Shown: piece by piece, positions 27,746-37,604 of the stretch | How positions within the stretch are numbered: position 1 is the stretch's first letter | Layout of the letters: the number at the start of each line of letters is the position of its first letter | Source: Sphingobacteriaceae bacterium | GTDB taxonomy: Bacteria; Bacteroidota; Bacteroidia; Sphingobacteriales; Sphingobacteriaceae | NCBI GenBank assembly: GCA_947458875.1 | Contig: CANGZD010000002.1 | Span: 62,001-126,000 of the forward strand | DNA length: 64,000 nucleotides | Direction of reading: 5' to 3' | The notes under the pieces: model-generated | What the model saw: the letters and a program-made list of their open reading frames with translations, nothing else | The model's database searches: none | What the model was told of the DNA's origin: nothing | Made by a program: the position numbers and the translations under genes

Positions 27746-28453
27746 TTAATTGGTTCTGAATTTATACAAACCAGAGTCCGAAGAGTTATTCTTCGAATCT
27801 TTGGTAATTACCTTCCAATAGTAGGTGGTGGCTGGACTAGTAGTTACAGCCGTAGATGAGAGATTGGCTGCTACTGTTCTTGATAAACTGCTCAGCTTAT
27901 TATTTACATCGGCTTCAGAAGTGCCAAAATAAACCTCATAACCAGTGATATCATTATCGGCATCGGCGCCTTTCCATTGCAGATTGATACTTCCAGAGCC
28001 AAGGGACTGGTTATAAGTTGGACTCACAATTTCTGCCGGGAAAGGAGCGTAATTCGTTTTTCCTGAGCCTGAGTTATAAAACCTCCAGGTCTCACTTTCT
28101 GCAGTAACAGTTGTTTTGCTTGATTTCGAAATCACATACCAAGAATAAGGGGTATCTTTCAGTAGATTTACGTCAATAAAATTCGTGTTAACCGTTCGGT
28201 TGCTTTGCGTGTTGGTCAACAGGTTTCTGATAATGAGTTCATAGCTCTGTGCATTGGCAGCATTTGACCATTCAAATCGTACGGTACTTTCAGTATTCGA
28301 TACCGAAACTCCATTCAAACAAACTTCGTCTTTTGCAGGCAAGCTTAATACTGCTTTCTCTGGATTTACAACTGGAGCTGGGCCGTCAGATTTCTCACCG
28401 CAAGCAGCAACGATACTTGTCAGTATCAAAATATAAAAACCTAATTTTCTCAT
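27746..28453 (-). CDS. Fibronectin type III-like lipoprotein
   Basis: A 235-residue lipoprotein with signal FYILILTSIVAACGEKSDG. Two beta-sandwich repeats of fibronectin III character follow (VRFEWSNAANAQSYELIIRNL; INLQWKGADADNDITGYEVYFGTSE...TTSPATTYYWKVITKDSKNNSSDSGLYKFRT). Such domains bind proteins or glycans or act as spacers on the surface. The ATG overlaps the stop of the upstream 1399-residue protease by four bases (ATGA). The two are probably translated together, and a partner role at the outer surface is possible by context. Confidence 0.82.
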   Translation of the reverse strand: MRKLGFYILILTSIVAACGEKSDGPAPVVNPEKAVLSLPAKDEVCLNGVSVSNTESTVRFEWSNAANAQSYELIIRNLLTNTQSNRTVNTNFIDVNLLKDTPYSWYVISKSSKTTVTAESETWRFYNSGSGKTNYAPFPAEIVSPTYNQSLGSGSINLQWKGADADNDITGYEVYFGTSEADVNNKLSSLSRTVAANLSSTAVTTSPATTYYWKVITKDSKNNSSDSGLYKFRTN

Positions 28454-31400
28454 TTTTTCAAAATTTTATACGTTTTTGTTCCCAAATTCAAGAAGTAAAA
28501 TCCAGCTTCTAAATGAGATAGATCTACCTGAACGGTTCTGTTTTGTACCGATTGTAAATTTTTATAAACCACTAATCCGGCACTGTTGAGTACGGTAACC
28601 AGCACCGATTTAGTCTGAGGATCCTCTAATTTAATATTCAGGATATCCTGAAATGGGTTCGGATAAACCAATGCGATGATATCTACCAAAATCTCTTCCT
28701 CATAGGTACCCTGACATGTTAAATCGGTGCTTACCACTAATTTATTCTTGCCATTCTTTAAATCAAGTGTAATTTCTGATGAACTGGTGAAGTAGAGCTC
28801 ATCATTCAATTTAATTTGATAAGTATTTCCCCCATCCAATGTAATGGTCACCGAATTCGTCACTGGATCCACTTTTGAGAAAGCAGTCAGACTCTTCGGT
28901 CCCACAAATAGCGAATATTCCGTTTTAAATTCCTCTTTACCATCTACATGAATGCTGATCTTATAATTACCAGATGAAAGGTTATTAATATCCAATGTAT
29001 TGTTGAATACAAAATCGGAAGTGGAATTATTTGGTCTGGTGAGTTTTAACATGTAACGAAGGTTTTGAACAGCAGTAATATTGATCCTTCCATTAATCAT
29101 ATTGGTGCAAGTTGCATCACTTACCGATACCGAGAAGTTATTGGCAGCTAATGGGAAGTTAACTCCTAATACTACCGTTGCTGAGTTCTGTACACATGCA
29201 CCAGAACTTACCCTCACCGAGTAGGAGCCTGGTTGCGTACTGGTATGAGTTTTACCGGTAGCACCTGCTATAGCCTCTCCATTAAAGAACCATTGGTTAC
29301 CGCTAGCAGCGCTGGAAGTGAGGGTATTGCTATTGATGCTAATTGTTGGAAGACTCAGCGAGGTGGTAGTAACTGCAGTTCGCTGTGGTGCAGCACATTC
29401 GGCTGATTTAACCACTAAGTCGTAGAAATAGTAGTAGAAGTTTTTGAAATGTTCAGGATTAGAGGCATCAGTAGCCGTATTCCCGGTAATACTGAAAATT
29501 CCTCCTAGTGTGAATGGATAACCACTTACACCAGCATTGTTTCGGTAAATAGTGGCCCCGCCTTCATAAGCAATAGATATCCGGTAATCTCCGGCTCTAG
29601 GAAGCAGGAGGTTTAAATCGTAAACCTCTCCATCGGTGTTTTGGCGTACATCCAGTGTTACGCTCGAAACTGGTAAGCCGGTGGTAATATTTTCAGCGGT
29701 AAAAGTAATTTTACCCGAATTTCCAATGTATAATCTGGCGCTTTCTAAAATGACGGGGACTTTGGTATTTACCAATACTGCCGGATTGTTTCCGCTCAAA
29801 TACCCTCCCCCTGAAAAGACCATATTGGTCTTAGGCCCAATCGATCCCCTGAAATCATTCATGCCCGCATAGAAAGTGGAGAATGAGGAATTAGCCTCCG
29901 TATAAGAACCTGCTACATTGTTCGAGGTAAATGCTACCGGAATTTGATCAGTTGCATTTTTGTACCAAAATACATTCCCAGATCCCGAGGCGTTAAAGGT
30001 GTAAACCCCCGAGCTTCCACAACTCAATACAGACGCATTGGAGATCGAAGGGGTGCTGCTCACGCTGATACTCACTTCCTTTTGATCATTACTGGTATCC
30101 AAATCATTACCCAACTCGGTAAATGCCGTCAGCTGATAATTTAGCCCTGGTTGACTTGTAAAGGGAGTGTTGAGCGTAAAATCTGCTTCACTCAGGCTAC
30201 CGATGGTGCCGGTATAATTTTCAGTTATTGTAGATATAACGTTATTGTTATTTTTTACGATCAGCTTTACCGGTATATTGCTGATACTGGTACTGCCGAA
30301 ATTTTTTAAGGTTAAAGTCACTTTTTGGGTGTTCGCGGCACAAGTCCCATCCACGGGGTTTACAATGCTGCTAACACCCACGTCTTTAGTTGGTCTGATG
30401 AATTGCACCCGATACTCCATCACTTCACCCTTGTTATAGCTTCCGCAAGGACCAATGCTGTTCGCATTGTTGGTTTCGCTCAGCACAACCCTTAATAGAC
30501 TGAACGTATTGATGCTTACCTCTCTCGGAATGGTAATGTCTCTTTTAAATTCGGCACTACCGTTAATTACGGAAGTAGTCGCAATCAGCTCATTGCTTTG
30601 GTCGAAGGTTCCATCCTGATTATAATCGATGTATATCTTGGCAATTTTATCCGCATTGCTCGAACAAGCGCCCAATTTAATGGTAAGCGGATAGCTGGCT
30701 CCAAGTTCCAAATTGATGAGTTGAGTTGTATTATTTGTAAATGAATTACAATTTGTGCTGCTATAATCGATGTTATTTAATTTAAAGGCTTCAATTTTAG
30801 CATTCTGCGTACCGGAAATATTTGGGCTGCAGTAGGCGGCACCTCCAATCCCTGAGAGAATTAAGGAATAGGCTTGTCTGCCACCATTTAGCGTACCTTT
30901 ATGCCTAACGGTAATAGTGTAGGTTTTACCAGGGATAGGATCAGGAATGATGACCTGTTCCACATTATCCCTGATATTGTCGCCACGTATGGCATTCGCA
31001 TCCGGTGTATCCGGATTTAGGATCCATGGTCTGTGCTCCACTGCTTGATCGTTAATGCGTAAATCAAGGTCATTGATCAAACGAGGGGTACGATCATCTA
31101 AGGGATAGGTGTCAATTCTGTTGTTAGATCCGTCAAATCCACTATTTGGCGGTATCCCCGGAGGGTCTGTCCAACAGATGCTTGCAACAATGGGCCCTTT
31201 ACCAGAGCTAACCACCTGATAGGTTCTGGTACTTACGGTGTTACTGTTCACGGTACCCAGCACCTCTTCAAAAATTCTACTTGTTCTTCCGTCTTCCAGT
31301 ATTACTTGTGCTGCTTTTTCTGCATTCAACACACCCCATCCGTAAACGTAATCTGGTCCTGGTCGGCCAACATCATCTGCAGTATGAATGGCTAAGCCTT

Positions 31401-32649
31401 TAAGCGTAGAGGCAAGCATCCTTCCATTATTGTTCTTTTGCATGTAGGCTTCCTGTAGCAGGACTAATGATCCGGCCACATTGGGACTCGACATGGAGGT
31501 GCCATTTAGTGGAGCGTAGGCAGCCGGGTTGGAGGTTATAGTAGAGGTTACTGCAACACCCATACCTACAATATCTGGTTTTACCCGCCCATCATCGGTA
31601 GGTCCCCAGCTACTGAAATTGGAAATCTGAACGTTCTCGGCGTTGATGGGCCCATTCTTGATGCCAAACACGGCGCCAACGGTCAAAATATTTTTGGCAT
31701 TTCCGTTCAAACTGATCAAATCATAGCCATTTTGGTCATTGTAATCACCTGCTGTTCTGGTAAACTCAGTCCATCTATTGTTCACGAAGCGAAAATATTT
31801 TCCATCAATTGCTGGTCCGTTTGAGCCCCGGCTGTTTCCCGCTGATTTTACCGGCAGGTAATAGGGTGCTTGGAAGCAGATCTTGTCCCAGTCTTCCGCA
31901 TCTACCCCGTAAAAGCCGAATTTGTAATCTAGTTTATCGCCTTCTCTTCCATACCATTCCCATCTTGCAGCACCACCACCGCTGGGGGAGGTATTCCAGT
32001 GCCATCCGGCCAAGAATCCATAGGAATGATTGGATATCAACATTCCGGCAGCTGCTTCTGAAGCCATCTCGCCATCATCATTACTGAAATCATAAGCCGT
32101 AAAGCGTTGCAGGCCGAAAGCCATGCCTTTGGCTACGGGCTCTAAGCCGCTCGCCATAATGGTGCCGGCCACGTGCGTGGCATGTGTACTTACAGTAGAG
32201 GTTTCGTTTTTATTAAGTATTCTTCCGCCTGAAAACTCTTGATGAGTGCTGAAAACTGAACCACCGTCCCAAATCCCTATTTTATCAGTTAATAAAGGCG
32301 ATGAGCCACTTAGATTTAATCCTAAGCCTCCGCCGTTGTAAAGCCTGTTTGTTCTGGTGGTGTTTGCAGCGATTGAATTGTTGTCGGTAATCAGGTATTT
32401 TGGTAAACCATAATCGTCAACACCCTGGAGTGATACGATGGTCCCGTCTGCATACTCTTTGAACGTAATCCAATTGAATTTTTTTGCTAATTCAAATGCC
32501 CTTTTTCTGGATTTTTCGGCAAGTTCAGTATTCGTTTTTGCTAATTTTTCAAGTTCTAATTTGTTAGTTTCTGTCTCTTGGGCAATTGATTTATTATTAA
32601 TGATCAATAAACAGCTAAAGAGCAGCGTAAATGCATATTTTCTTTGCAT
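28450..32649 (-). CDS. Secreted S8 subtilisin-like protease with T9SS sorting domain
   Basis: A 1399-residue exported serine protease. A signal peptide (YAFTLLFSCLLIINNKSIAQ) is followed by a short pro-region and the S8 catalytic domain: D128 in GIWDGGS, H156 in HATHVAGTI, and Ser near 386 in LNGTSMSSPNVAGS. Downstream lie a jelly-roll region, a GEVMEYRVQF segment like those of GEVED domains, a CARDB-like repeat (VTLTLKNFGSTSISNIPVKL) and Ig-like repeats. The C-terminal 75 residues (YPNPFQDILNIKL...LEAGFYFLNLG) are a type A T9SS sorting signal. It probably degrades extracellular protein at the cell surface. Confidence 0.93.
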   Translation of the reverse strand: MQRKYAFTLLFSCLLIINNKSIAQETETNKLELEKLAKTNTELAEKSRKRAFELAKKFNWITFKEYADGTIVSLQGVDDYGLPKYLITDNNSIAANTTRTNRLYNGGGLGLNLSGSSPLLTDKIGIWDGGSVFSTHQEFSGGRILNKNETSTVSTHATHVAGTIMASGLEPVAKGMAFGLQRFTAYDFSNDDGEMASEAAAGMLISNHSYGFLAGWHWNTSPSGGGAARWEWYGREGDKLDYKFGFYGVDAEDWDKICFQAPYYLPVKSAGNSRGSNGPAIDGKYFRFVNNRWTEFTRTAGDYNDQNGYDLISLNGNAKNILTVGAVFGIKNGPINAENVQISNFSSWGPTDDGRVKPDIVGMGVAVTSTITSNPAAYAPLNGTSMSSPNVAGSLVLLQEAYMQKNNNGRMLASTLKGLAIHTADDVGRPGPDYVYGWGVLNAEKAAQVILEDGRTSRIFEEVLGTVNSNTVSTRTYQVVSSGKGPIVASICWTDPPGIPPNSGFDGSNNRIDTYPLDDRTPRLINDLDLRINDQAVEHRPWILNPDTPDANAIRGDNIRDNVEQVIIPDPIPGKTYTITVRHKGTLNGGRQAYSLILSGIGGAAYCSPNISGTQNAKIEAFKLNNIDYSSTNCNSFTNNTTQLINLELGASYPLTIKLGACSSNADKIAKIYIDYNQDGTFDQSNELIATTSVINGSAEFKRDITIPREVSINTFSLLRVVLSETNNANSIGPCGSYNKGEVMEYRVQFIRPTKDVGVSSIVNPVDGTCAANTQKVTLTLKNFGSTSISNIPVKLIVKNNNNVISTITENYTGTIGSLSEADFTLNTPFTSQPGLNYQLTAFTELGNDLDTSNDQKEVSISVSSTPSISNASVLSCGSSGVYTFNASGSGNVFWYKNATDQIPVAFTSNNVAGSYTEANSSFSTFYAGMNDFRGSIGPKTNMVFSGGGYLSGNNPAVLVNTKVPVILESARLYIGNSGKITFTAENITTGLPVSSVTLDVRQNTDGEVYDLNLLLPRAGDYRISIAYEGGATIYRNNAGVSGYPFTLGGIFSITGNTATDASNPEHFKNFYYYFYDLVVKSAECAAPQRTAVTTTSLSLPTISINSNTLTSSAASGNQWFFNGEAIAGATGKTHTSTQPGSYSVRVSSGACVQNSATVVLGVNFPLAANNFSVSVSDATCTNMINGRINITAVQNLRYMLKLTRPNNSTSDFVFNNTLDINNLSSGNYKISIHVDGKEEFKTEYSLFVGPKSLTAFSKVDPVTNSVTITLDGGNTYQIKLNDELYFTSSSEITLDLKNGKNKLVVSTDLTCQGTYEEEILVDIIALVYPNPFQDILNIKLEDPQTKSVLVTVLNSAGLVVYKNLQSVQNRTVQVDLSHLEAGFYFLNLGTKTYKILKK

Positions 32650-32781
32650 GACAATACGTTAATAATTTTAAGTTTGGCTATTTCGCAATGACGAACGAGC
32701 GCCTTAAATTAAAAATTTATTTGTTAAAACTTTTAAAGATTAGACAATTACTAGCCAAATCTTTTTGTTTGCCCAAAAAAA

Positions 32782-33174
32782 TTACAATTGTTTGAGTATC
32801 TGTGCAGTAAGTGGCTTACTGATGAAGGTTTTAGCGAATGGATTTTCCTCAATTTTTTTACGGTCTAAAGGGTCGAGAGAGGAAGATAAGACGTAAATTT
32901 TTAATTGTGATGTTGAGAAATTCTGCAGGTTTCTCAATTCATTTAAAAATCCATAACCATCTATTTCTGGCATACGGAGATCCAAAAAAATGACCAATGG
33001 CTGGTTTACTTTGAATTCGACTTGCTTTAAAAAATTTAATGCCAAGCCTGCCGATTCGAAGATGGTCACTTCTTTTGCAAATTGGGTGCTAAGAATAAGT
33101 TTCTGATGGATGATATTATCGATGTAATTATCATCAATTAAAATTACACGCTCATATTTGTACAAAGGCTCCAA
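32782..33174 (-). CDS. Single-domain response regulator (CheY-like)
   Basis: A 130-residue stand-alone receiver domain. Acidic pocket residues are in LIDDNYID, the phosphoacceptor is D65 in VIFLDLRMPEIDG, the switch serines are in YVLSSSLD, and the conserved lysine is K120 in FISKPLT. There is no output domain, so it must act by protein contact or in a phosphorelay. No histidine kinase is encoded in this window. It sits between the TolC gene and the T9SS protease on the same strand, with separate gaps of 43 and 132 bp. Confidence 0.93.
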   Translation of the reverse strand: MEPLYKYERVILIDDNYIDNIIHQKLILSTQFAKEVTIFESAGLALNFLKQVEFKVNQPLVIFLDLRMPEIDGYGFLNELRNLQNFSTSQLKIYVLSSSLDPLDRKKIEENPFAKTFISKPLTAQILKQL

Positions 33175-33217
33175 CCTGAGAGATGATCAATATTTATATC
33201 TAAGATAAAATATTTAA

Positions 33218-34537
33218 TCATAAAGAAAGAACGCCTGCTACTTGTTTTAATCCAATTTCGGCCTGTTTTGCTTGGAACTGAGCATCGGTGTAGCGTGTAA
33301 ATGCATTCAAGTAATTCAATTGAGCTTCTCTAAACTCAACGGTACTCAAACTTCCCAAGCGGAGTTTTTCGATGGAAATGTCCAGGTTCTGCTTAGCAAT
33401 TTCTTGATTCTCTTTTTCCATTTTTACCAACGCCAGGTTGGTTAAATAAGTTTGATAGGCAATTTCCAGCTGGGCATTTATTCTCTGCTGAGTTTGCTTG
33501 TATTGCAGGGCAGCGTTGTCTATCCCTATCGAGGCATTTTTTTCATTCCTGCTTTGCAAAAAGCCATTAAAAATTGGGATACTGGCAGTGATGCCAATGA
33601 TGACGCCCTGTCCGCTGGCCTCTCTGGCAAATCCAAGAGGTGAGGTAGAGTTGTTAAAATTATAACCGGTATTGATATTCATCCAAGGGTAACGGCTAGA
33701 TTTTACCTGCTTTTGGTTAAGCCTTGCTAACTGTTGTTCAATGCTGGCTTGTAACAAGGCTGGGTTTTTAGTTCCTGCCAGATCTTTAAGTTCAGAAAAA
33801 TTTAGATTATAGGTAATATTGATATCTTCATCGGTGCTAAATGAGGTATGAACCTCTCTGCCCAATAATTCATTTAATTGGATCTGCACTCTTTTATAAT
33901 TGTCTAACTGGCGCATCAGGTTGGTAGTATCGGTATTGAGATCTACTTTGGCGGCCAAGACCTCTAGTTTAGAGGCTTTCCCAATTTTGTACCGGTTATT
34001 AGAGTTATTTAAGCGGAGTTGCGAAATTTCAAGCGCTGTTTTGAGTGTGCGAATTTGTTGCGCTTGCCTCGCCAAATCATAATAGGTATTGATCACATTT
34101 GCGATGGTGTTTTCTACCGTCATCCGGAAAGTCAACTCATCAGACTTGTTCAGTTTTTGTAGACGTTCATAGTTTGCAAACATGTTCAAACCGTCAAAAA
34201 TCCTCCAGTTTAAACTAAAGCCATAAACAGTGTTGGTATTGCGAACATTATCTCGCTCTTGCTGGGTGCCGTTGGCCAGTGTTTGGCGACTATCCTGAAT
34301 ACTCCGATTGTTTGAAAAATTACCATTGATGGAAGGAAGAATACCTGCATTGGCCAGACTTACATTGTTTTTTGAAACTTTTACCTGATTGCTGCTCAGT
34401 AAAATATCATAATTGTTTTTGAGCGCAGTTTCAATGGCATCTCTCAGGCTGAGTCTTTCTTGTGCAAACAAGTTATGGCCTTGTCCAAAAACAAGAGTGA
34501 ATAAAAAACAAAGGATATAGATTAAATTTTTCTTCAT
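33218..34537 (-). CDS. TolC-family outer-membrane efflux protein
   Basis: A 439-residue outer-membrane channel component with signal peptide (IYILCFLFTLVFGQGHNLFAQ). It carries the two repeated OEP halves, rich in long alpha-helices, for example SLRDAIETALKNNYDILLSSNQV and RLRLGSLSTVEFREAQLNYLNA. It forms the exit duct for the RND pump encoded just upstream. Its start overlaps the permease gene's stop by four bases, giving the order adaptor-permease-channel on one minus-strand transcript. Confidence 0.93.
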   Translation of the reverse strand: MKKNLIYILCFLFTLVFGQGHNLFAQERLSLRDAIETALKNNYDILLSSNQVKVSKNNVSLANAGILPSINGNFSNNRSIQDSRQTLANGTQQERDNVRNTNTVYGFSLNWRIFDGLNMFANYERLQKLNKSDELTFRMTVENTIANVINTYYDLARQAQQIRTLKTALEISQLRLNNSNNRYKIGKASKLEVLAAKVDLNTDTTNLMRQLDNYKRVQIQLNELLGREVHTSFSTDEDINITYNLNFSELKDLAGTKNPALLQASIEQQLARLNQKQVKSSRYPWMNINTGYNFNNSTSPLGFAREASGQGVIIGITASIPIFNGFLQSRNEKNASIGIDNAALQYKQTQQRINAQLEIAYQTYLTNLALVKMEKENQEIAKQNLDISIEKLRLGSLSTVEFREAQLNYLNAFTRYTDAQFQAKQAEIGLKQVAGVLSL

Positions 34538-37500
34538 GCTTTTAGGGTAGAAGTATTTTTAAGGGGCCTTGACCACAATTGATAAATAGCCGGAATTACA
34601 TAAAGTGTCAAAGCCAATGAGAACAAAGTACCACCAATAATTACGATTCCCATTCCCATCCTGCTTTTGGCAGCTGCTCCAATGGCTAATGCAATGGGTA
34701 ATGCACCGAGTGCAATGGCAAGGCTGGTCATTAAAATTGGACGGAGCCTGGTTTCGGCAGCTTTTCTGATGGCTTCCGGCACACTCATCCCCTGCTCTTT
34801 CAGCTGATTGGCAAATTCGACGATTAGAATTCCATTTTTGGTCACCAAACCAATGAGCATGATGGTCCCAATTTGGCTAAAAATATTCCAGGTTTGGCCA
34901 AACAGCCACAGGGAAAAGAAGGCACCGGCAACCGCCATTGGCACGGTGAGAATAATGATCACCGGATCGATGAAACTCTCAAATTGGGCGGAAAGGGTCA
35001 AATAAATAAGTAAAAGAGCCAATCCGAAGGCGAACAGAGTGTTTGATGAGCTCTCCTTGAAATCTCTGGATTCTCCACCTAAGTCGGTCGAAAAGCGATC
35101 ATCCAAAACTTTTTCAGCAATACGGTCCATCGCATCGATACCGTCACCAATACTTTTACCTGGAGCGAGTCCGGCCGATATGGTAGCGGAAACAAATCGG
35201 TTATTATGGTACAGTTGAGGAGGGCTGCTCAGCTCCTCCATTTTCACCAAATTATCTAATTGAATGAGTTCTCCCTGGTTGTTTCTCACGAAAATGGTAG
35301 TCAGGTCGGTTGGCTCATTTCGGTCGCCTCGCTCATACTGTCCAATTACCTGATACTGTTTTCCATTCATGATGAAATAAGCGAAACGCTGACCACTGAG
35401 GGCAAATTGAAGCGTTTGAGCAATATCTAAAACCGATACACCCAGATTTTTTGCTTTTTCACGATCGATAGAAAGGTTAATCTCGGGTTTATTAAATTTT
35501 AAATTGGCATCACTCACTGTAAAAGTTGGATCCTGAGAAACCGATTCCATGAATTGAGGTAATTTTTCTCTCAAGCTCTCAAAATTGGGCGCCTGAATGA
35601 TGTAGTTTATCGGTAGACCACCTCTTCGATTTACAGAAATAGTAGGTTGTTGCACCACAAAAGTTTTTGCTTCGGCGTACCCTTTGGTGACTTTACTTAG
35701 GTAGTCGGTAAGCTCAGATTGAGAACGCTCTCTTTCTTCTTTTTCCACCAGGCGTAGCCTGATGAAGCCGGTATTAGCGGCCCCGCTCCCGGTAAATCCG
35801 GGTGAGGTTACTGTTAAATTGATCCTTTTTTCTGGAATGGAATCTTCTATCATTTGAGATAGTTTCAACACAAAATTGTCGGTGTATTCATACGATGAAC
35901 CTTCTGGAGCCGAAATCTGCATATTGATGGCAGCACGATCGTCGTAAGGAGCTGTTTCTTTTTGTAACAATACCCAGAACAGGACAATCATTGCGACACA
36001 ACCAAATAAAACGAAGAAGGCACGTCGAGGATATAACAGAAACTTCTCGAGCGATTGCTGGTAAGCATTAGTCATTTTGACGAAATAAGGCTCCGTCAGT
36101 TCATAAAATTTACTTTTCTTCTGATGCCCCTTCATTAGGTAGGCGTTCAGCATAGGAGTAAGTGTTAAAGATACAAACGCTGATATGAGCACTGCCGCAC
36201 CGATGGTTACTCCAAACTCCCGGAAAAGCCGACCTACAAATCCTTCTAAAAATATCACCGGTAGGAAAACGGCTGCCAGCGTGATGGAGATGGAGATAAC
36301 CGCAAAGAAAATTTCGTTAGATCCTTTGATAGCCGCCTCTAGGGGCGAATAACCCTCTTCTATTTTTTTAAAGATGTTTTCTGTGACCACAATGCCATCA
36401 TCTACCACCAGTCCTGTAGCCAATACAACGGCCAATAAGGTTAGTACGTTGATGGAATAGCCAAAAAGGTACATGATGAAGAAAGTGGCAATAAGCGATA
36501 CAGGGATGTCAATGAGCGGGCGGATGGCAATACTCCAGTCGCGGAAGAACAGATAAATGATCAGGATGACCAAGATCAATGATAAGATCAATGTTTCGGC
36601 TACCTCATTGATAGATTGTTTAATGAACAAGGTGGAATCAATGGCAATGTCCAGCTTGAAATCCTTGGGCAAATCCTTTTTTAGCTGCTCGTATCTTTTG
36701 TAAAATTCTGTGGAGATATCAAGAAAATTAGCTCCGGGTTGAGGAACTATTGCCAGAGCAATCATCGGTCTGCCTGATTTGCGCAGCATGGTTTCTTCAT
36801 TCTCCGGGGCTATCACTGCCGAGCCGATATCACGCAAACGAATGATGTTTACACCGTCGTTTTTGATGATCAGCTGATTAAAATCCTCTTCACTTGAAAG
36901 GTTTCCAAGGGTTCTTACGGTCAGCTCGGTAGCTTCCCCGGTTATTTTACCGGATGGCAATTCAATATTTTCTTTATCCAGTGCATTTTTAACATCCAGG
37001 GCGGTAATGCGGTAAGCCGACATCCTGGCCGGATCAATCCACAAGCGCATGGCAATGCGTTTTTGGCCCCAAATATTCACGTTGCTCACCCCTGGGATGG
37101 TTTGTAATCGTTGAGCTAATACATTTTCTGCATAATCGCTGATGGCCAACTGATTTCGGGTATCGCTTTCGAGCGTCATGGAAATGATTGGATCCGAATT
37201 GGCATCGGCTTTAGAGACCACCGGCATGCCATCAATGTCTTTTGGTAATGATCGGGTAGCCTGCGAAACTTTATCTCTAACATCATTTGCGGCTTCTTCG
37301 AGGTCTTTTCCTAAATTAAACTCAACCGTAATGTTGCTCGAGCCCTGGTTGCTGGATGAAGAAATATTTCTAACCCCATCAATGCTATTAATTGCTTTTT
37401 CTAAAGGCTCAGTGATTTGAGATTCAATAACATCGGCATTTGCACCCGGGTAGGCGGTCCTTACCGATACCACCGGCGGATCAATGGATGGGAATTCCCT

Positions 37501-37602
37501 GACTCCTAAAAAATGAAAACCAATTAAACCGAATAAAACCAAAGTGAGGTTCATCACAATGGCCAGAACGGGGCGCTGAATACTGGTGCTGGATAAACTC
37601 AT
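34534..37602 (-). CDS. RND efflux permease (HAE1/AcrB-like)
   Basis: A 1022-residue inner-membrane proton antiporter. The N-terminal RPVLAIVMNLTLVLFGLIGF helix, the FPSIDPPVVSVRTAYPGANADVIESQITEPLE porter motif and the NVLTLLAVVLATGLVVDDGIVVTENI helix 4 region with proton-relay aspartates are clear. Twelve hydrophobic segments arranged as 1+5 twice match the family. It works with the adaptor and TolC proteins on either side to expel hydrophobic compounds; substrates cannot be predicted. It starts two bases after the adaptor gene. Confidence 0.95.
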   Translation of the reverse strand: MSLSSTSIQRPVLAIVMNLTLVLFGLIGFHFLGVREFPSIDPPVVSVRTAYPGANADVIESQITEPLEKAINSIDGVRNISSSSNQGSSNITVEFNLGKDLEEAANDVRDKVSQATRSLPKDIDGMPVVSKADANSDPIISMTLESDTRNQLAISDYAENVLAQRLQTIPGVSNVNIWGQKRIAMRLWIDPARMSAYRITALDVKNALDKENIELPSGKITGEATELTVRTLGNLSSEEDFNQLIIKNDGVNIIRLRDIGSAVIAPENEETMLRKSGRPMIALAIVPQPGANFLDISTEFYKRYEQLKKDLPKDFKLDIAIDSTLFIKQSINEVAETLILSLILVILIIYLFFRDWSIAIRPLIDIPVSLIATFFIMYLFGYSINVLTLLAVVLATGLVVDDGIVVTENIFKKIEEGYSPLEAAIKGSNEIFFAVISISITLAAVFLPVIFLEGFVGRLFREFGVTIGAAVLISAFVSLTLTPMLNAYLMKGHQKKSKFYELTEPYFVKMTNAYQQSLEKFLLYPRRAFFVLFGCVAMIVLFWVLLQKETAPYDDRAAINMQISAPEGSSYEYTDNFVLKLSQMIEDSIPEKRINLTVTSPGFTGSGAANTGFIRLRLVEKEERERSQSELTDYLSKVTKGYAEAKTFVVQQPTISVNRRGGLPINYIIQAPNFESLREKLPQFMESVSQDPTFTVSDANLKFNKPEINLSIDREKAKNLGVSVLDIAQTLQFALSGQRFAYFIMNGKQYQVIGQYERGDRNEPTDLTTIFVRNNQGELIQLDNLVKMEELSSPPQLYHNNRFVSATISAGLAPGKSIGDGIDAMDRIAEKVLDDRFSTDLGGESRDFKESSSNTLFAFGLALLLIYLTLSAQFESFIDPVIIILTVPMAVAGAFFSLWLFGQTWNIFSQIGTIMLIGLVTKNGILIVEFANQLKEQGMSVPEAIRKAAETRLRPILMTSLAIALGALPIALAIGAAAKSRMGMGIVIIGGTLFSLALTLYVIPAIYQLWSRPLKNTSTLKA

Positions 37603-37604
37603 GT

